The position numbers were made by a program, and so were the translations under genes. From contig NZ_JAEKIW010000003.1 in the NCBI RefSeq assembly GCF_016757965.1, positions 1-64,000 of the forward strand: a stretch of 64,000 nt of DNA. The letters run 5' to 3'. The notes beneath the pieces are model-generated. The model worked only from the letters and a program-made list of their open reading frames with translations. It did not search any database and had not been told where the DNA came from. Shown in pieces: positions 27,500-37,400 of the stretch. The DNA is from Archaeoglobus neptunius. GTDB lineage: Archaea > Halobacteriota > Archaeoglobi > Archaeoglobales > Archaeoglobaceae. Numbering within the stretch: the first letter of the stretch is position 1; every line of letters starts with the position of its first letter.

Positions 27500-28522
27500 A
27501 TGAGACGTATTGCAGCGCTGGCCCTGCTCGTTGGGCTGCTAATCGCCGGATGCCAGCAACCAGAGGTAACTAAGCATGAACAGGGGAAGATAAAGGTTGT
27601 AACGATGTCCCCCAGAGATATGGTTGAGCAATTGAAGCTTGGCCAGATTGACGCATTTGTTGCATGGGAACCCTTTGTTAGCGAAGCTGTAATTCATGGT
27701 TACGGAAAAATCATCGCCACCTCGAAGGATATCTGGCCGAATCACCCATGTTGCGTGGTTGCAGCAGCAAAAAACACGGACAGAAAAGTACTGATAGCGC
27801 TGGTGTGGGCACATGTAAAGGCAACGAGATTTATAAATTCGGAAGAGAACAGGGAAAAGGTTCTTGAGTACGCTTCTCAATTCACCGGGAAGAGCAAAGA
27901 AGTGGTTGAGGAGGCTATGAAAAGGATAAAATTCGTAGAATTTCCGGACAAGGATGAGTTTGTGAAGTACTATGAGGGGCTCAGGAATGGTGGGTATCTT
28001 ACAAAAACGCCCGAAGAGCTGGGGTACAGAAGTGAGAAGGAATTTTTATCTGATTTTCTGTATGAGGATATTTACAACTACGTTGTTTCCAAGCTGAAGG
28101 AGAATGAAAGCTGGGTACCCGAAAAGGTTAACAGGAAGGTGAGGATCGGGTACCTTACTGCTGATCTTCATCAGCTTGCCTTCTATGTTGCCTTGAAAGA
28201 GGGTTACTACGATAAGGTTGGTTTGAAGGTTGAGGCAAAGGAATTTGCAAACGGAGTACAGGAGATGGAGGGTTTTAAGAACGGTGAAATAGATGCGGGT
28301 TATCTTGGCGGCGCTCCCGCAACACTTAAGAGGGTCAACGATAACATTAGGATAAGCGTGATAGCTGGAGCCAATGCAGAGGGTTCAGCGATAGTTGCCA
28401 GAGATGCAAACAGCATTCAGGATTTAGCCGGTAAAAAAGTTGCTATTCCTGGATTTGGAACTGTACAGGACTTTTTGCTTAGAATAGCAGCCGAAAAAGC
28501 AGGACTGGGAATAACAACATGA
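27500..28522 (+). CDS. Lipoprotein substrate-binding protein of an SsuA/NrtA-like ABC transporter, lobes in permuted order
   Basis: 340 residues. A lipoprotein signal with lipobox LLIAGC (lipidated C18) leads directly into what is normally the second half of SsuA/TauA/NrtA-like proteins: KVVTMSPRDMVEQLKLGQIDAFVAWEPFV, then IWPNHPCCVVAA. After a linker (about 170-208) comes what is normally the first half: RKVRIGYLTADLHQLAFYVALKEGYYDK (from 211), GYLGGAPATLKR, and DLAGKKVAIPGFGTVQDFLLRIAAEKAGL, where the protein ends. The end would run smoothly into residue 31, as in a circular permutation. The permease gene starts 4 bp inside its end. The substrate may be a sulfonate, nitrate/bicarbonate-like anion or thiamine precursor. 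Confidence 0.8.
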   Translation: MRRIAALALLVGLLIAGCQQPEVTKHEQGKIKVVTMSPRDMVEQLKLGQIDAFVAWEPFVSEAVIHGYGKIIATSKDIWPNHPCCVVAAAKNTDRKVLIALVWAHVKATRFINSEENREKVLEYASQFTGKSKEVVEEAMKRIKFVEFPDKDEFVKYYEGLRNGGYLTKTPEELGYRSEKEFLSDFLYEDIYNYVVSKLKENESWVPEKVNRKVRIGYLTADLHQLAFYVALKEGYYDKVGLKVEAKEFANGVQEMEGFKNGEIDAGYLGGAPATLKRVNDNIRISVIAGANAEGSAIVARDANSIQDLAGKKVAIPGFGTVQDFLLRIAAEKAGLGITT

Positions 28523-29265
28523 GACTTAAAAGTGCTGCCCTGCTCATTCTGATCTGGTACGGAATTTCATTGTTTACCGAGCTACCGTATCCACATGATG
28601 TAGCGGAAACGTTCTTTTATCTTCTGATCCATCCAGAACCTGTTCTCGGAAAAACGCTGATTGAGCATGCTTTTGCGAGTCTTTTGAGGGTTGTCCTTGC
28701 CTCGAGCATCGCATTCAGCATCGCAGTTCCTCTGGGAATAATCACTGGATGGAACAGGAATGCTGGAGAATTGCTGATTCCGGCAATTGAGGCTCTTCGT
28801 CCCATACCCCCTCTCGCATGGATTCCACTGGCATACATAATTTTCTCTCCGTTCCCGAATACGGTTCAGGTGGCCCAAATTTTCATAGTCTTTGTGGGTG
28901 CCTTTTTCCCATGCCTAATTTCGGTTCTGGATTACGCCAGAAACACTCCAGAGGAGCTTCTGGAAATGGCTAAGGCTTTTGGGGCTGACAACAGATTGAT
29001 CCTGAGAGAGATAGTTATTCCACACTCCCTGCAGGGTATTATGACGGGCATCAGGATTGGAATGGGGGTTGGATGGATGAGCATAATCGCTGCGGAGATG
29101 ATCGCCACATCCGGGGAGGGGCTTGGATACTTTATACTGATAATGTATCAGGTTGGGGGAAGGACTGCGGAAATCGTTGCCGGAATGGCGATGATAGGCA
29201 TAATAGGATATCTTATGAACTGGATTCTTGTGAAAACTGAAAGGGTAGTGATGCCATGGCGCTGA
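28519..29265 (+). CDS. ABC transporter permease (SsuC/TauC type)
   Basis: 248 residues with six membrane helices and the BPD_transp_1 coupling loop EELLEMAKAFGADNRLILREIVIPHSLQGIMTGIRIGMG (EAA-type motif). Resembles permeases for aliphatic sulfonates, taurine or nitrate. Overlaps the binding-protein gene by 4 bp and the ATPase gene by 10 bp, so it is the middle gene of a three-gene transporter operon. Confidence 0.88.
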   Translation: MRLKSAALLILIWYGISLFTELPYPHDVAETFFYLLIHPEPVLGKTLIEHAFASLLRVVLASSIAFSIAVPLGIITGWNRNAGELLIPAIEALRPIPPLAWIPLAYIIFSPFPNTVQVAQIFIVFVGAFFPCLISVLDYARNTPEELLEMAKAFGADNRLILREIVIPHSLQGIMTGIRIGMGVGWMSIIAAEMIATSGEGLGYFILIMYQVGGRTAEIVAGMAMIGIIGYLMNWILVKTERVVMPWR

Positions 29266-29945
29266 TCGTTGAGGGTTTGAAAAAATCGTTCGGAAGTCTC
29301 AAAGTTCTCAATGGTGTCAGTTTTTTGGTTGAAGAAGGAGAGTTTATCTGTCTTTTGGGCGAAAGCGGTTGTGGAAAGACCACAATTCTGAAAATTATCG
29401 CCGGACTGGAGGAGGCCGATGAGGGAAACATAATTTTTGAAGGTGGAAGTAGAATCGGATTCGTCTTCCAGGACGACAGACTTTTACCTTGGAGAACTGT
29501 ATACGGAAACATTCTATTTGCGTTGAAGGCCGCTGGAACTGGAGGCAGCGTTGAAGACATAATCAACCTTGTTGGTCTCAGAGGATTCGAGAATTATTAT
29601 CCAAAGCAACTCAGCGGTGGAATGAAGCAGAAAGTTGGAATAGCAAGAGCTCTCGCTGTAAATCCAGATGTGCTGTTGATGGATGAGCCATTTGCCAGCC
29701 TTGATGCAAGAACGAGAGAAAGAATGCAGGAGGAACTTTTGAAAATTGTGAGCGGGAAAAGTGTAATTTTTGTCACGCACAGCATTGATGAGGCCATTTA
29801 TCTGGCAGACAAAATTGTCGTACTGTCTCCACGCCCTTCCAGAGTTGTCAGAACAATTGAAATAGAAATGTCAAAACCCAGAGACAGAAACTCGGAGGAA
29901 TTTGTTGAACTGAGGAGAGAAATTTACGAAATTTTAAAGAGTTGA
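29256..29945 (+). CDS. ABC transporter ATP-binding protein (SsuB/TauB type)
   Basis: 229 residues. Walker A GESGCGKTT, Q-loop in GFVFQDDRLLPWRT, signature LSGGMKQKVGIARA, Walker B VLLMDEPFASLD and H-loop VTHSIDEA are all present. It drives the permease encoded just upstream (10-bp overlap). The LLPWRT wording after the Q-loop is typical of the nitrate/sulfonate/taurine subfamily. Last gene of this operon; the DUF1850 gene starts 16 bp further on and may be read through. Confidence 0.9.
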   Translation: MALIVEGLKKSFGSLKVLNGVSFLVEEGEFICLLGESGCGKTTILKIIAGLEEADEGNIIFEGGSRIGFVFQDDRLLPWRTVYGNILFALKAAGTGGSVEDIINLVGLRGFENYYPKQLSGGMKQKVGIARALAVNPDVLLMDEPFASLDARTRERMQEELLKIVSGKSVIFVTHSIDEAIYLADKIVVLSPRPSRVVRTIEIEMSKPRDRNSEEFVELRREIYEILKS

Positions 29946-29961
29946 AGAAAAAACATGGTTT

Positions 29962-30432
29962 ATGAAAAAAATCATTCCATTGGCAATTCTCATTCTACTG
30001 GTCGCTTCAGCTCAGAACACATATTTGATGATTTCTGGAAATAAAGGTGAATGCTTCGTTTCCGTTGCAGAAGGTGATACGTTCACGGTGTCTTTTATCC
30101 ATTCTGTAGAGCTTTCGAAAGAGATCGATTTTTTCAAAATTGTGAGCGGATCCATAAAGCTGGAGAAAACTCTTGTCAAATCTTCAGGATGGGGGTTACC
30201 AAGTACCGAGAAAAACTTTTCAATAGCAAGTTATAAGGGGGAGGAATGGTTTGAGTATAAAATAGAAAGGGACATCGGTACTTTGAAAATATCCACAAGC
30301 CCTGTTAACGATTACCGGCTTGAAATTGGCGCTTTGAACATTTCACTTGGAGGGTTTGGTAGAGATATCGAAGTGAAAATCGTGAGGCTGAATCCTGCCA
30401 TGGCCATGTTAGGGAGGTGCTGGAATGAATGA
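29962..30432 (+). CDS. DUF1850 exported protein of a TRAP/TAXI transporter locus
   Basis: 156 residues with an N-terminal signal or anchor (KKIIPLAILILLVASAQ) and a beta-rich exported part. The pattern FIHSVELSKEIDFFKI, then LPSTEKNF, matches DUF1850, a family found next to TAXI-type TRAP transporters. Function unknown; it may help fold or dock the binding protein. It overlaps the fused TRAP permease gene by 8 bp, in agreement with the family context. Confidence 0.75.
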   Translation: MKKIIPLAILILLVASAQNTYLMISGNKGECFVSVAEGDTFTVSFIHSVELSKEIDFFKIVSGSIKLEKTLVKSSGWGLPSTEKNFSIASYKGEEWFEYKIERDIGTLKISTSPVNDYRLEIGALNISLGGFGRDIEVKIVRLNPAMAMLGRCWNE

Positions 30433-32434
30433 GGTTGACGTGACCGAGCTTGAGAAAAAATTTTTACACGAGAGAGAACTCAGGGGAAAGTACGCTATCG
30501 TTGTATCGGTGATAGCAATCGTTTTCTCAACATTTCACGTTATTAACGGCTCCTTTACTGGTTTGCTGCAGCATGACGTTGTGAAATCGATTCATCTGGC
30601 ATTTGCAATTGCACTCTCATTTCTCGTCTTTCCAAAAACAAAGAAGAAGGTTGAGAAGAGAATTCCCGTATACGATTTTATACTTGCTGCGGTAGGGTTT
30701 TATGTGGCATTCTACCTGGCAATGAACTATACGGAGATACTTTACAGAGCTGCTGTTGGCTTCACACCTTACGACTTTTTTATCGCATTTCTTGCCGTAA
30801 TTTTTGTTCTCGAGTCGACGAGAAGGGTTGTGAATCCCGCCCTTGTTGCGGTTGCAATTGCTTTCATACTCTACGCCAAATTCGGCTCCGGCCTTCCGGG
30901 GGCACTTTCACACCCGAATTATGACTGGAAACAGATACTCGAACACCTGTATTTCACAAAAGAGGGGATTTTTGGAACTCCTATTGCCGTTTCGTCAAGT
31001 TTCGTCGTTCTGTTTATAATATTTGGCGCATTTCTGGAGAAATCCGGGGCGGGAAAATTCTTCATTGATCTCGCCTACTCACTCACCGGATGGATGGTTG
31101 GTGGGCCAGCTAAAGCTGCAGTTTTGTCCTCAGCCCTCATGGGAACGATATCGGGGAGTTCTGTTGCGAACACCGTTACAACAGGGGCATTCACAATTCC
31201 ACTGATGAAGAGGGTCGGATACAAGCCAGAATTTGCCGGAGCTGTGGAGCCAGCAGCATCAACCGGCGGACAGATAATGCCTCCAATAATGGGTGCTGCC
31301 GCATTCATAATGGCTGAATTCGTGGGAATGCCATACATCAGCATTGTTTACGCAGCAATAATCCCCGCTTTTCTCTACTTCTTCGGCGTTTTCTCTGCAG
31401 TTGATCTCGAAGCGAGGAAGGAGAATCTGAGAGGGATAAGGAGGGAGGAGTTGCCATCTCCTTTTCGCGTTCTCAAAGAGGGATGGTACTACCTGGTACC
31501 TCTTTTCGTTATAATTTACCTGCTTGTTAAAGGTTACACCCCAATTCTCGCTGCAGTTTTCTCGATCTACACGGTTGTAGCGATAATGGTTCTCGAACCC
31601 CTCATCAAGAATGTGAGGAGTGAAGAAAAAATCCCATTTAAAGTTGTGATAAGGGGTATTGCACTGAACATCCTGGCGGCACTTGAACACGGAGGGAGAA
31701 GTGCTGTTGCTGTCGCAATGGCATGCGCTTCCGCCGGCATCATTGTGGGAATTGTGACACTGACGGGACTGGGATTCAAAATTGCGGCATCTGCCATAGC
31801 AATTTCTCACGGATATTTACTCATCATTCTGGTTTTAACCATGCTTGTTTCTCTTGTTCTCGGAATGGGTGTTCCGACCACTGCCAACTACATAATAACA
31901 AGCACAATTGCTGCCCCGGCGATAATCACGTTCATGGCGCAGGGATACGGCATGTCTGTCAGGGACTTTTTAAGTGCCTACCCTGAACTCGTTTTGCCGG
32001 CACACATGTTTGTGTTCTACTTTGGCGTTGCCGCTGATTTAACACCTCCGGTCGCCCTCGCAGCCTATGCTGGTTCAGCCATAGCCGGCAGCGATCCGTG
32101 GAAAACCGGTATTAATGCTGTCAAAATTGGTATCGGAAAGTATCTTGTGCCGTATCTATTCATTTTTTCACCGGTTCTTCTTTTAATCGGTATCAGGACG
32201 TTTGATGATGTCGTTTACCTCCTAACCCTTCTGGCATCCATAATGCTGGGGATCACAGCAGTCAATGCCGGAACAATTGGAAATCTGATCAAACCACTAT
32301 CAAAGCCCCTGAGACTTGTTGCCCTGATTTCTGGCTTGCTACTTCTAGCTCCAAACTATATGATAAAAATTGCTGGCCTTGCCATTTTTATGGGAATAAT
32401 TATAAATCAGAAATACAGTGTATATAATGGGTGA
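30425..32434 (+). CDS. TRAP transporter fused permease (DctQM fusion, TAXI type)
   Basis: 669 residues with about 16-18 membrane helices: a small DctQ-like four-helix part (about 20-150) fused to the large DctM-like part. Typical features seen are LMGTISGSSVANTVTTGAFTIPLMKR and EPAASTGGQIMPPIMGAAAFIMAE in the first half, and the inverted-repeat counterpart VLGMGVPTTANYIITSTIAAPA with DLTPPVALAAYAGSAIAGS in the second. It carries out secondary, ion-driven import of a small organic acid or amino acid supplied by the TAXI binding protein encoded next. Confidence 0.93.
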   Translation: MNEVDVTELEKKFLHERELRGKYAIVVSVIAIVFSTFHVINGSFTGLLQHDVVKSIHLAFAIALSFLVFPKTKKKVEKRIPVYDFILAAVGFYVAFYLAMNYTEILYRAAVGFTPYDFFIAFLAVIFVLESTRRVVNPALVAVAIAFILYAKFGSGLPGALSHPNYDWKQILEHLYFTKEGIFGTPIAVSSSFVVLFIIFGAFLEKSGAGKFFIDLAYSLTGWMVGGPAKAAVLSSALMGTISGSSVANTVTTGAFTIPLMKRVGYKPEFAGAVEPAASTGGQIMPPIMGAAAFIMAEFVGMPYISIVYAAIIPAFLYFFGVFSAVDLEARKENLRGIRREELPSPFRVLKEGWYYLVPLFVIIYLLVKGYTPILAAVFSIYTVVAIMVLEPLIKNVRSEEKIPFKVVIRGIALNILAALEHGGRSAVAVAMACASAGIIVGIVTLTGLGFKIAASAIAISHGYLLIILVLTMLVSLVLGMGVPTTANYIITSTIAAPAIITFMAQGYGMSVRDFLSAYPELVLPAHMFVFYFGVAADLTPPVALAAYAGSAIAGSDPWKTGINAVKIGIGKYLVPYLFIFSPVLLLIGIRTFDDVVYLLTLLASIMLGITAVNAGTIGNLIKPLSKPLRLVALISGLLLLAPNYMIKIAGLAIFMGIIINQKYSVYNG

Positions 32435-32435
32435 T

Positions 32436-33428
32436 ATGATGAAAAAAATTTGGCCGATCTTGCTGCTTCTTTTTGGAGCTATTTTTCTACTTGGCTGCAC
32501 CCAGGAGGGGAAACCTGCAGCGCCCACAGCCACAACCGCTGCTGAGGTAAGAGAGGTAACAATTTTGACCGGGGGCTCGGCAGGAACCTACTATCCAATT
32601 GGAGGTGCGATGGCACAGGTAATAACGGAGTACGCCCCCGGAATAAAAGCGACGGCGGTAACAAGCGGCGCCTCCGTCGTCAATGCCAGAAAAGTGGGCA
32701 CACTTGAAGCAGAATTTGGTCTGATGCAGAACGATGTAGCATATTATGCCTACAACGGAATTGAGATGTTCAAGGACGCAAAGCAGGACAGGTTAAGGGG
32801 TGTCGCAACCCTGTATCCCGAAATAATCCAGATTGTTACGCTCAGGGAAAATAACATCAAGACCGTCTACGATCTGAAAGGGAAGAAGGTGGCAGTTGGA
32901 GCTCCGGGTTCAGGAACTGCTGTTGATGCATTGCAAATTCTGAAGGCTGCAGGAATCGACGAATCCAACGCGGAAATAAGATATCTTAATTTCAAGGAGG
33001 TTTCAGATGCTCTCAAAGACAGAACTATCGATGCAGGCTTCATCGTTGCTGGAATACCTACGGCTGCTGTGAGTGATATCGCAGCAGTGAGAGATGTCAC
33101 AATAGTTGAAGTCCCTGATGAGATATACCAGAAACTCAAGCAGGACTATCCCTTCTACACCCAGGTGACGATTCCGGCAGGCACGTACAAGGGCCTGGAT
33201 GGAGACGTTAAAACCGTAGCTGTTCTTGCAATGCTAGCCACCAATGCTGACCTTCCTGAAGACTTGGTTTACGAGGTGACAAAATCCATATTTGAGCATA
33301 GAGACGTGCTTGAAGCTGCCCACAAAAGAGCTGCTGATATAACACTTGAAACTGCGCTGGAGGGCATGTCCATTCCACTACATCCCGGAGCTGAGAAATA
33401 CTACAAAGAGAAGGGTTTACTCCAGTAA
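32436..33428 (+). CDS. TAXI-family TRAP transporter solute-binding lipoprotein
   Basis: 330 residues from ATG 32436 or 32439; the GGGTGAT ribosome site (32429-32435) decides against earlier in-frame starts. Lipobox FLLGC anchors it outside the membrane. The TAXI signature is clear: TILTGGSAGTYYPIGGAMAQVI, TSGASVVNARKV, EFGLMQNDVAYYAYNG, GKKVAVGAPGSGTAVDA and the closing IPLHPGAEKYYKEKGLL. TAXI proteins in other organisms bind glutamate or other carboxylates. The neighbouring downstream gene, on the other strand, encodes an amino-acid dehydrogenase-like protein, which may hint at the substrate. Confidence 0.93.
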   Translation: MMKKIWPILLLLFGAIFLLGCTQEGKPAAPTATTAAEVREVTILTGGSAGTYYPIGGAMAQVITEYAPGIKATAVTSGASVVNARKVGTLEAEFGLMQNDVAYYAYNGIEMFKDAKQDRLRGVATLYPEIIQIVTLRENNIKTVYDLKGKKVAVGAPGSGTAVDALQILKAAGIDESNAEIRYLNFKEVSDALKDRTIDAGFIVAGIPTAAVSDIAAVRDVTIVEVPDEIYQKLKQDYPFYTQVTIPAGTYKGLDGDVKTVAVLAMLATNADLPEDLVYEVTKSIFEHRDVLEAAHKRAADITLETALEGMSIPLHPGAEKYYKEKGLLQ

Positions 33429-33431
33429 TTT

Positions 33432-34355
33432 TTACATTTTTGGCCTGAATGGAATTATATCGGCCATTGTAATCAAACCCGGTTTTGACCCGACAGCAAA
33501 TTCTGTAAGATTGACGATCACGGAAGCAGTACCAAGATCTCCTTTTGTTCCGGTGCTTCTCCATTTTACCGGGTTATCCCCCTCAATCACGATCTCTTCG
33601 TACTCCTCTGCACCGACGTAAGAGTGAAATTCGACCCTTATCTTTTCCACACCGCCCTTTACTGCAGATCCAAATCCCCTCATGCCGACAACAGTATCGT
33701 TTTTTACAACAAATTCCTGCCCCTCTTTCACGTCGTCAGGCACAAAACCCATGGATTTTGCAATGAGGAGTACGGACTCAGCGTATCCGACATGCCCTGT
33801 AATTTCCCCGTTTCTGAGCTTTTTCTCTGCATCCTCTAAACTCAGACCAATTCCAATTTTCCTCTGGAATGATTCTCTTCTCTTCATCGCATCAATGCTT
33901 CTGACGGCCATAACTCGGCCAACTTCAGTGGACGTTGCGGAGAGGGTTACGATCAGGGAGTCCAGAAGAAACCCGGGGTTAATCCCGGAACCAAGAATGG
34001 TTTTTCCACATTCCATCGCCAGTACATCAAGCTTCTCGGAAAGTGCGGGATAGCGATAGTAGGGAAAGCTCAGAGTTTCACAAGTGCTGATCACGTTAAA
34101 CCCCTTTTCAAGGCACTCCTTAATCTGGAGATAAATTTCATCAAGATAAGAGCCTGTGCAGAGAAAGGCAACGTCACCCTCAAATTCGAGCTCAGTTTTT
34201 ATAATACCCTCAGATTTTATGCCAAAATCTTTCAGACGTTTCCCAACAAGCTGCGGGTCGACATCTACCGCTCCGACAACATTATAACCTTTTTTAACGC
34301 AGCATTCTGCAATGAGTCTTCCGATTGGGCCAAATCCATAGATAACAACGTCCAT
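33432..34355 (-). CDS. Dihydrodipicolinate reductase-like NAD(P)-dependent amino acid dehydrogenase
   Basis: 307 residues. N-terminal Rossmann motif VVIYGFGPIGRLIAECC (3-19), then GAVDVDPQLVGK; the middle has GSGINPGFLLDSL and SIDAMKRRESFQRKIGIGLS, followed by GHVGYAESVLLIA. This pattern is closest to 2,4-diaminopentanoate dehydrogenases (ornithine breakdown) and related members of the DapB-like group, not to lysine-pathway DapB, which is about 250 residues. Convergent with the TAXI gene and ending 3 bp from it. The ornithine-pathway link is inference. Confidence 0.7.
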   Translation of the reverse strand: MDVVIYGFGPIGRLIAECCVKKGYNVVGAVDVDPQLVGKRLKDFGIKSEGIIKTELEFEGDVAFLCTGSYLDEIYLQIKECLEKGFNVISTCETLSFPYYRYPALSEKLDVLAMECGKTILGSGINPGFLLDSLIVTLSATSTEVGRVMAVRSIDAMKRRESFQRKIGIGLSLEDAEKKLRNGEITGHVGYAESVLLIAKSMGFVPDDVKEGQEFVVKNDTVVGMRGFGSAVKGGVEKIRVEFHSYVGAEEYEEIVIEGDNPVKWRSTGTKGDLGTASVIVNLTEFAVGSKPGLITMADIIPFRPKM

Positions 34356-34422
34356 AAAAAAAATTGAAAGAAGGGTTATTAACTTTACTTAAACTTTTTA
34401 ATCCACATGAAGTTTTGGTTTC

Positions 34423-37400
34423 ATGCTTCCCGCTAAATACTCACCAAAAGATGTGGAATCTGAAATTTTCAGATTCTGGGAGGATAATGCCATATACAAA
34501 AAGGTAAAAGAGAGAGGAGAGAGAAAATTTTACTTTGTTGATGGGCCTCCTTACACCACAGGCAGAATTCATCTTGGAACGGCCTGGAATAAAGTACTGA
34601 AGGACACGATTCTGAGATACAAAAGGATGAAGGGCTTTGCCCCAACAGACACACCGGGCTGGGATATGCACGGACTGCCTATCGAAGTTAAAGTCGAACA
34701 GGAGCTCGGGTTCAGGACGAAAAGAGACATAGAAAGCTTTGGGATCGACAGATTCATCAAGAAGTGTATGGACTATGCTTTGAAAAACAAGGATGCCATG
34801 ACCGAGCAATTCAAAAATCTGGCCGTCTGGATGGACTGGGAAAATCCGTACATGACGATCAAGGCGGAGTACATGAATGCAGCGTGGTTTGCGATTAAAA
34901 GAGCCTACGAGAGAGGGCTGCTTGAAAGGAAGAAAATGGTCGTCAACTGGTGCTACCGCTGTGAGACCGCTTTGGCGGATGCTGAAGTTGAGTATTGGGA
35001 TGAGGAGGATCCATCAATATACGTCAAATTCCCGGTTAAGGGTGAAAGGGATACCTACATAGTAATCTGGACCACAACGCCATGGACATTACCAGCAAAC
35101 ATGGCCGTGGCAGTCCACCCATCCCTCGAGTATGCGAAGGTTAAGGCGGTGAGAAACGGAAAAGTCGAATACCTAATTCTGGCAAAGGAGCTTGCGGATA
35201 GCATCCTCGGTAAGGGGGACTACGATAGATGGGAGATTGTGGAAACATATTTAGGAGAAGACCTTGAAGGTCTGGAATATGAGCATCCGCTTGCAGATGA
35301 GGTTCCGGTGCAGAGGAGCTGGAGCCATCAGGTCTATCAGGCTGAATTCGTCACAGCAGAAAACACTGGCTGTGTCCACATCGCACCCGGACACGGTGTT
35401 GAGGACTACGAGCTTGGAGTGGAAAAGGGGCTGGAAATTTTCAATCCTGTAGATGACAGGGGAATGTATACGGAGAAAGCCGGAAAATATGCTGGAAAGC
35501 ACGTTAAAGAGGCCAACGATGACATCATAGATGACCTCTACAGAAAAGATCTGCTCCTTGCCGAGGAAAAGATCGTCCACAGATACGGGCATTGCTGGCG
35601 CTGCAAGACGCCGATAATCTACAGGGCGACGGAACAGTGGTTTATAAAGATTTCAGAGCTCAAAGAGGAAATGATGCGCGAAATTGATAAGGTTAAGTGG
35701 ATTCCGGAATGGGCGGGAAGTGCAAGGTTCAAGGACTGGGTGAGCAACGCCAAGGACTGGTGTATCAGCAGACAGAGGTACTGGGGAATTCCGATTCCAG
35801 TGTGGATCTGCGAAAACTGCGGGGAAATGAAGGTTATCGGAAGCATTGAGGAAGTGCCATGGGAGAACGATCTGGATCTGCACAGGCCAAAAATTGACCA
35901 CGTGACCTTTAAATGCAATTGTGGAGGAGAGATGAGAAGGGTTCCAGACGTTTTCGATGTATGGTTTGACAGTGGAGTTGCAAGCTGGGGTAGCATCGCC
36001 TATCCGCTAAAAAAAGATGAGTTTGAAGATTTGTGGCCAGCAGATTTCATAACTGAAGGGCATGACCAAACGAGAGGATGGTTCTACTCACAGCTTGGTA
36101 GCTCAGTGGTTTGCTTCGACAGAGCACCTTACAGAGCAGTTCTGATGCACGGTTTCACCCTTGACGATCAGGGGAGGAAAATGAGCAAAAGCCTCGGCAA
36201 TGTGGTTGAGCCCGAGGAAGTTGTTGAGCAAATCGGGGTTGACGGGTTCAGGCTTTACGTCCTCTACTCAGCCCCATGGGAGGACCTGAAATTTAGCTGG
36301 GAGGAGGCGAGGAATATAAACAGGATGCTGAACGTTGTGTGGAATGCCATAAGGTTCGCCTATACCTACATGAACCTCGACGGCTACAGGTTTAACAACG
36401 AGCAGGGAGAGCTGAAGATTGAAGACAGGTGGATTCTATCGAGACTGGAAAGCTTCTGCAGGGACGCAAATGAGGCCATGGAGGAGTACCACATACACAG
36501 AGTTGTGAGAGCATTCTTTGATTTCTTTGTTGAGGACTTCAGCAGATGGTACATCCAGCTCATCAGACCGAGAGTTTGGGAAGAAAGGGATTCACCGTCA
36601 AAGATTGCCGCATATTACACGATGTTCAGGGTAATAGACAGGTCCCTCAGAATTATTGCCCCATTTGCACCCATGCTGGCGGAATGGTTCTACCAGCACG
36701 TCATCAAGAACTTCAGGGATGGAGAGGAATCGATCTTTCTCGAAAGATATCCTGAAGTTGAGGCAGAGCTGATAGACACAGAACTGGAAGCTGCCATGAA
36801 GGTTGCAAAGGATGTTGTTGAAGCGGCAAGTAACGCAAGGAACAAGGCAAAGAGAAAGCTCAGATGGCCTCTAAGAGAGATTGTCGTAGAGACGGACAGC
36901 GAGAAAGTTAAGAAGGCGATTGAAATGCTGAGGGATATCCTACTAAGCCAGTGCAACGTGAAGGATGTTAGAGTCGTGGAGGAGTTTGAGAAAGAAATCG
37001 AGATCAAGCCAAACTACAGATACATTGGACCACTGCTTAAAGATAAGGCCGGAGAATTTGCGAGGTACGTTGCATCTCTTAAGGAAGTTCCGGAGAAAAT
37101 CGTGTTTGAAGGTGAGGAAATCGACGCAAAGGAGGCAATAGTTGTAGAATACAGACTTCCTGAGGGATATGAATATGCAGAGTTCCCGGGTGGAATTGTT
37201 TACATTTACAAGGAGCTTGATGATGAGCTGATGAAAGAAGCATACGCCAGAGAGCTTGTGAGGAGAATACAGGAAATGCGGAAGGAGCTCGACCTTGATG
37301 TGGAGGAGTTTATTGAGACAGGTGTGGAAATGGACAGAGAGCTCGTAAGGGGCTTCGAAGAGTACATAAAGAGAGAAACAAGGTCTGAGAGACTCGAGTT

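Noticed and set aside
27500-28522. Two fused half genes from a deletion between tandem binding proteins (pseudogene)
   Set aside because: Both lobes are complete and unbroken, the lipobox is good, and the transporter genes overlap it, so a working permuted protein is more likely, although a tandem-duplication origin is probable.
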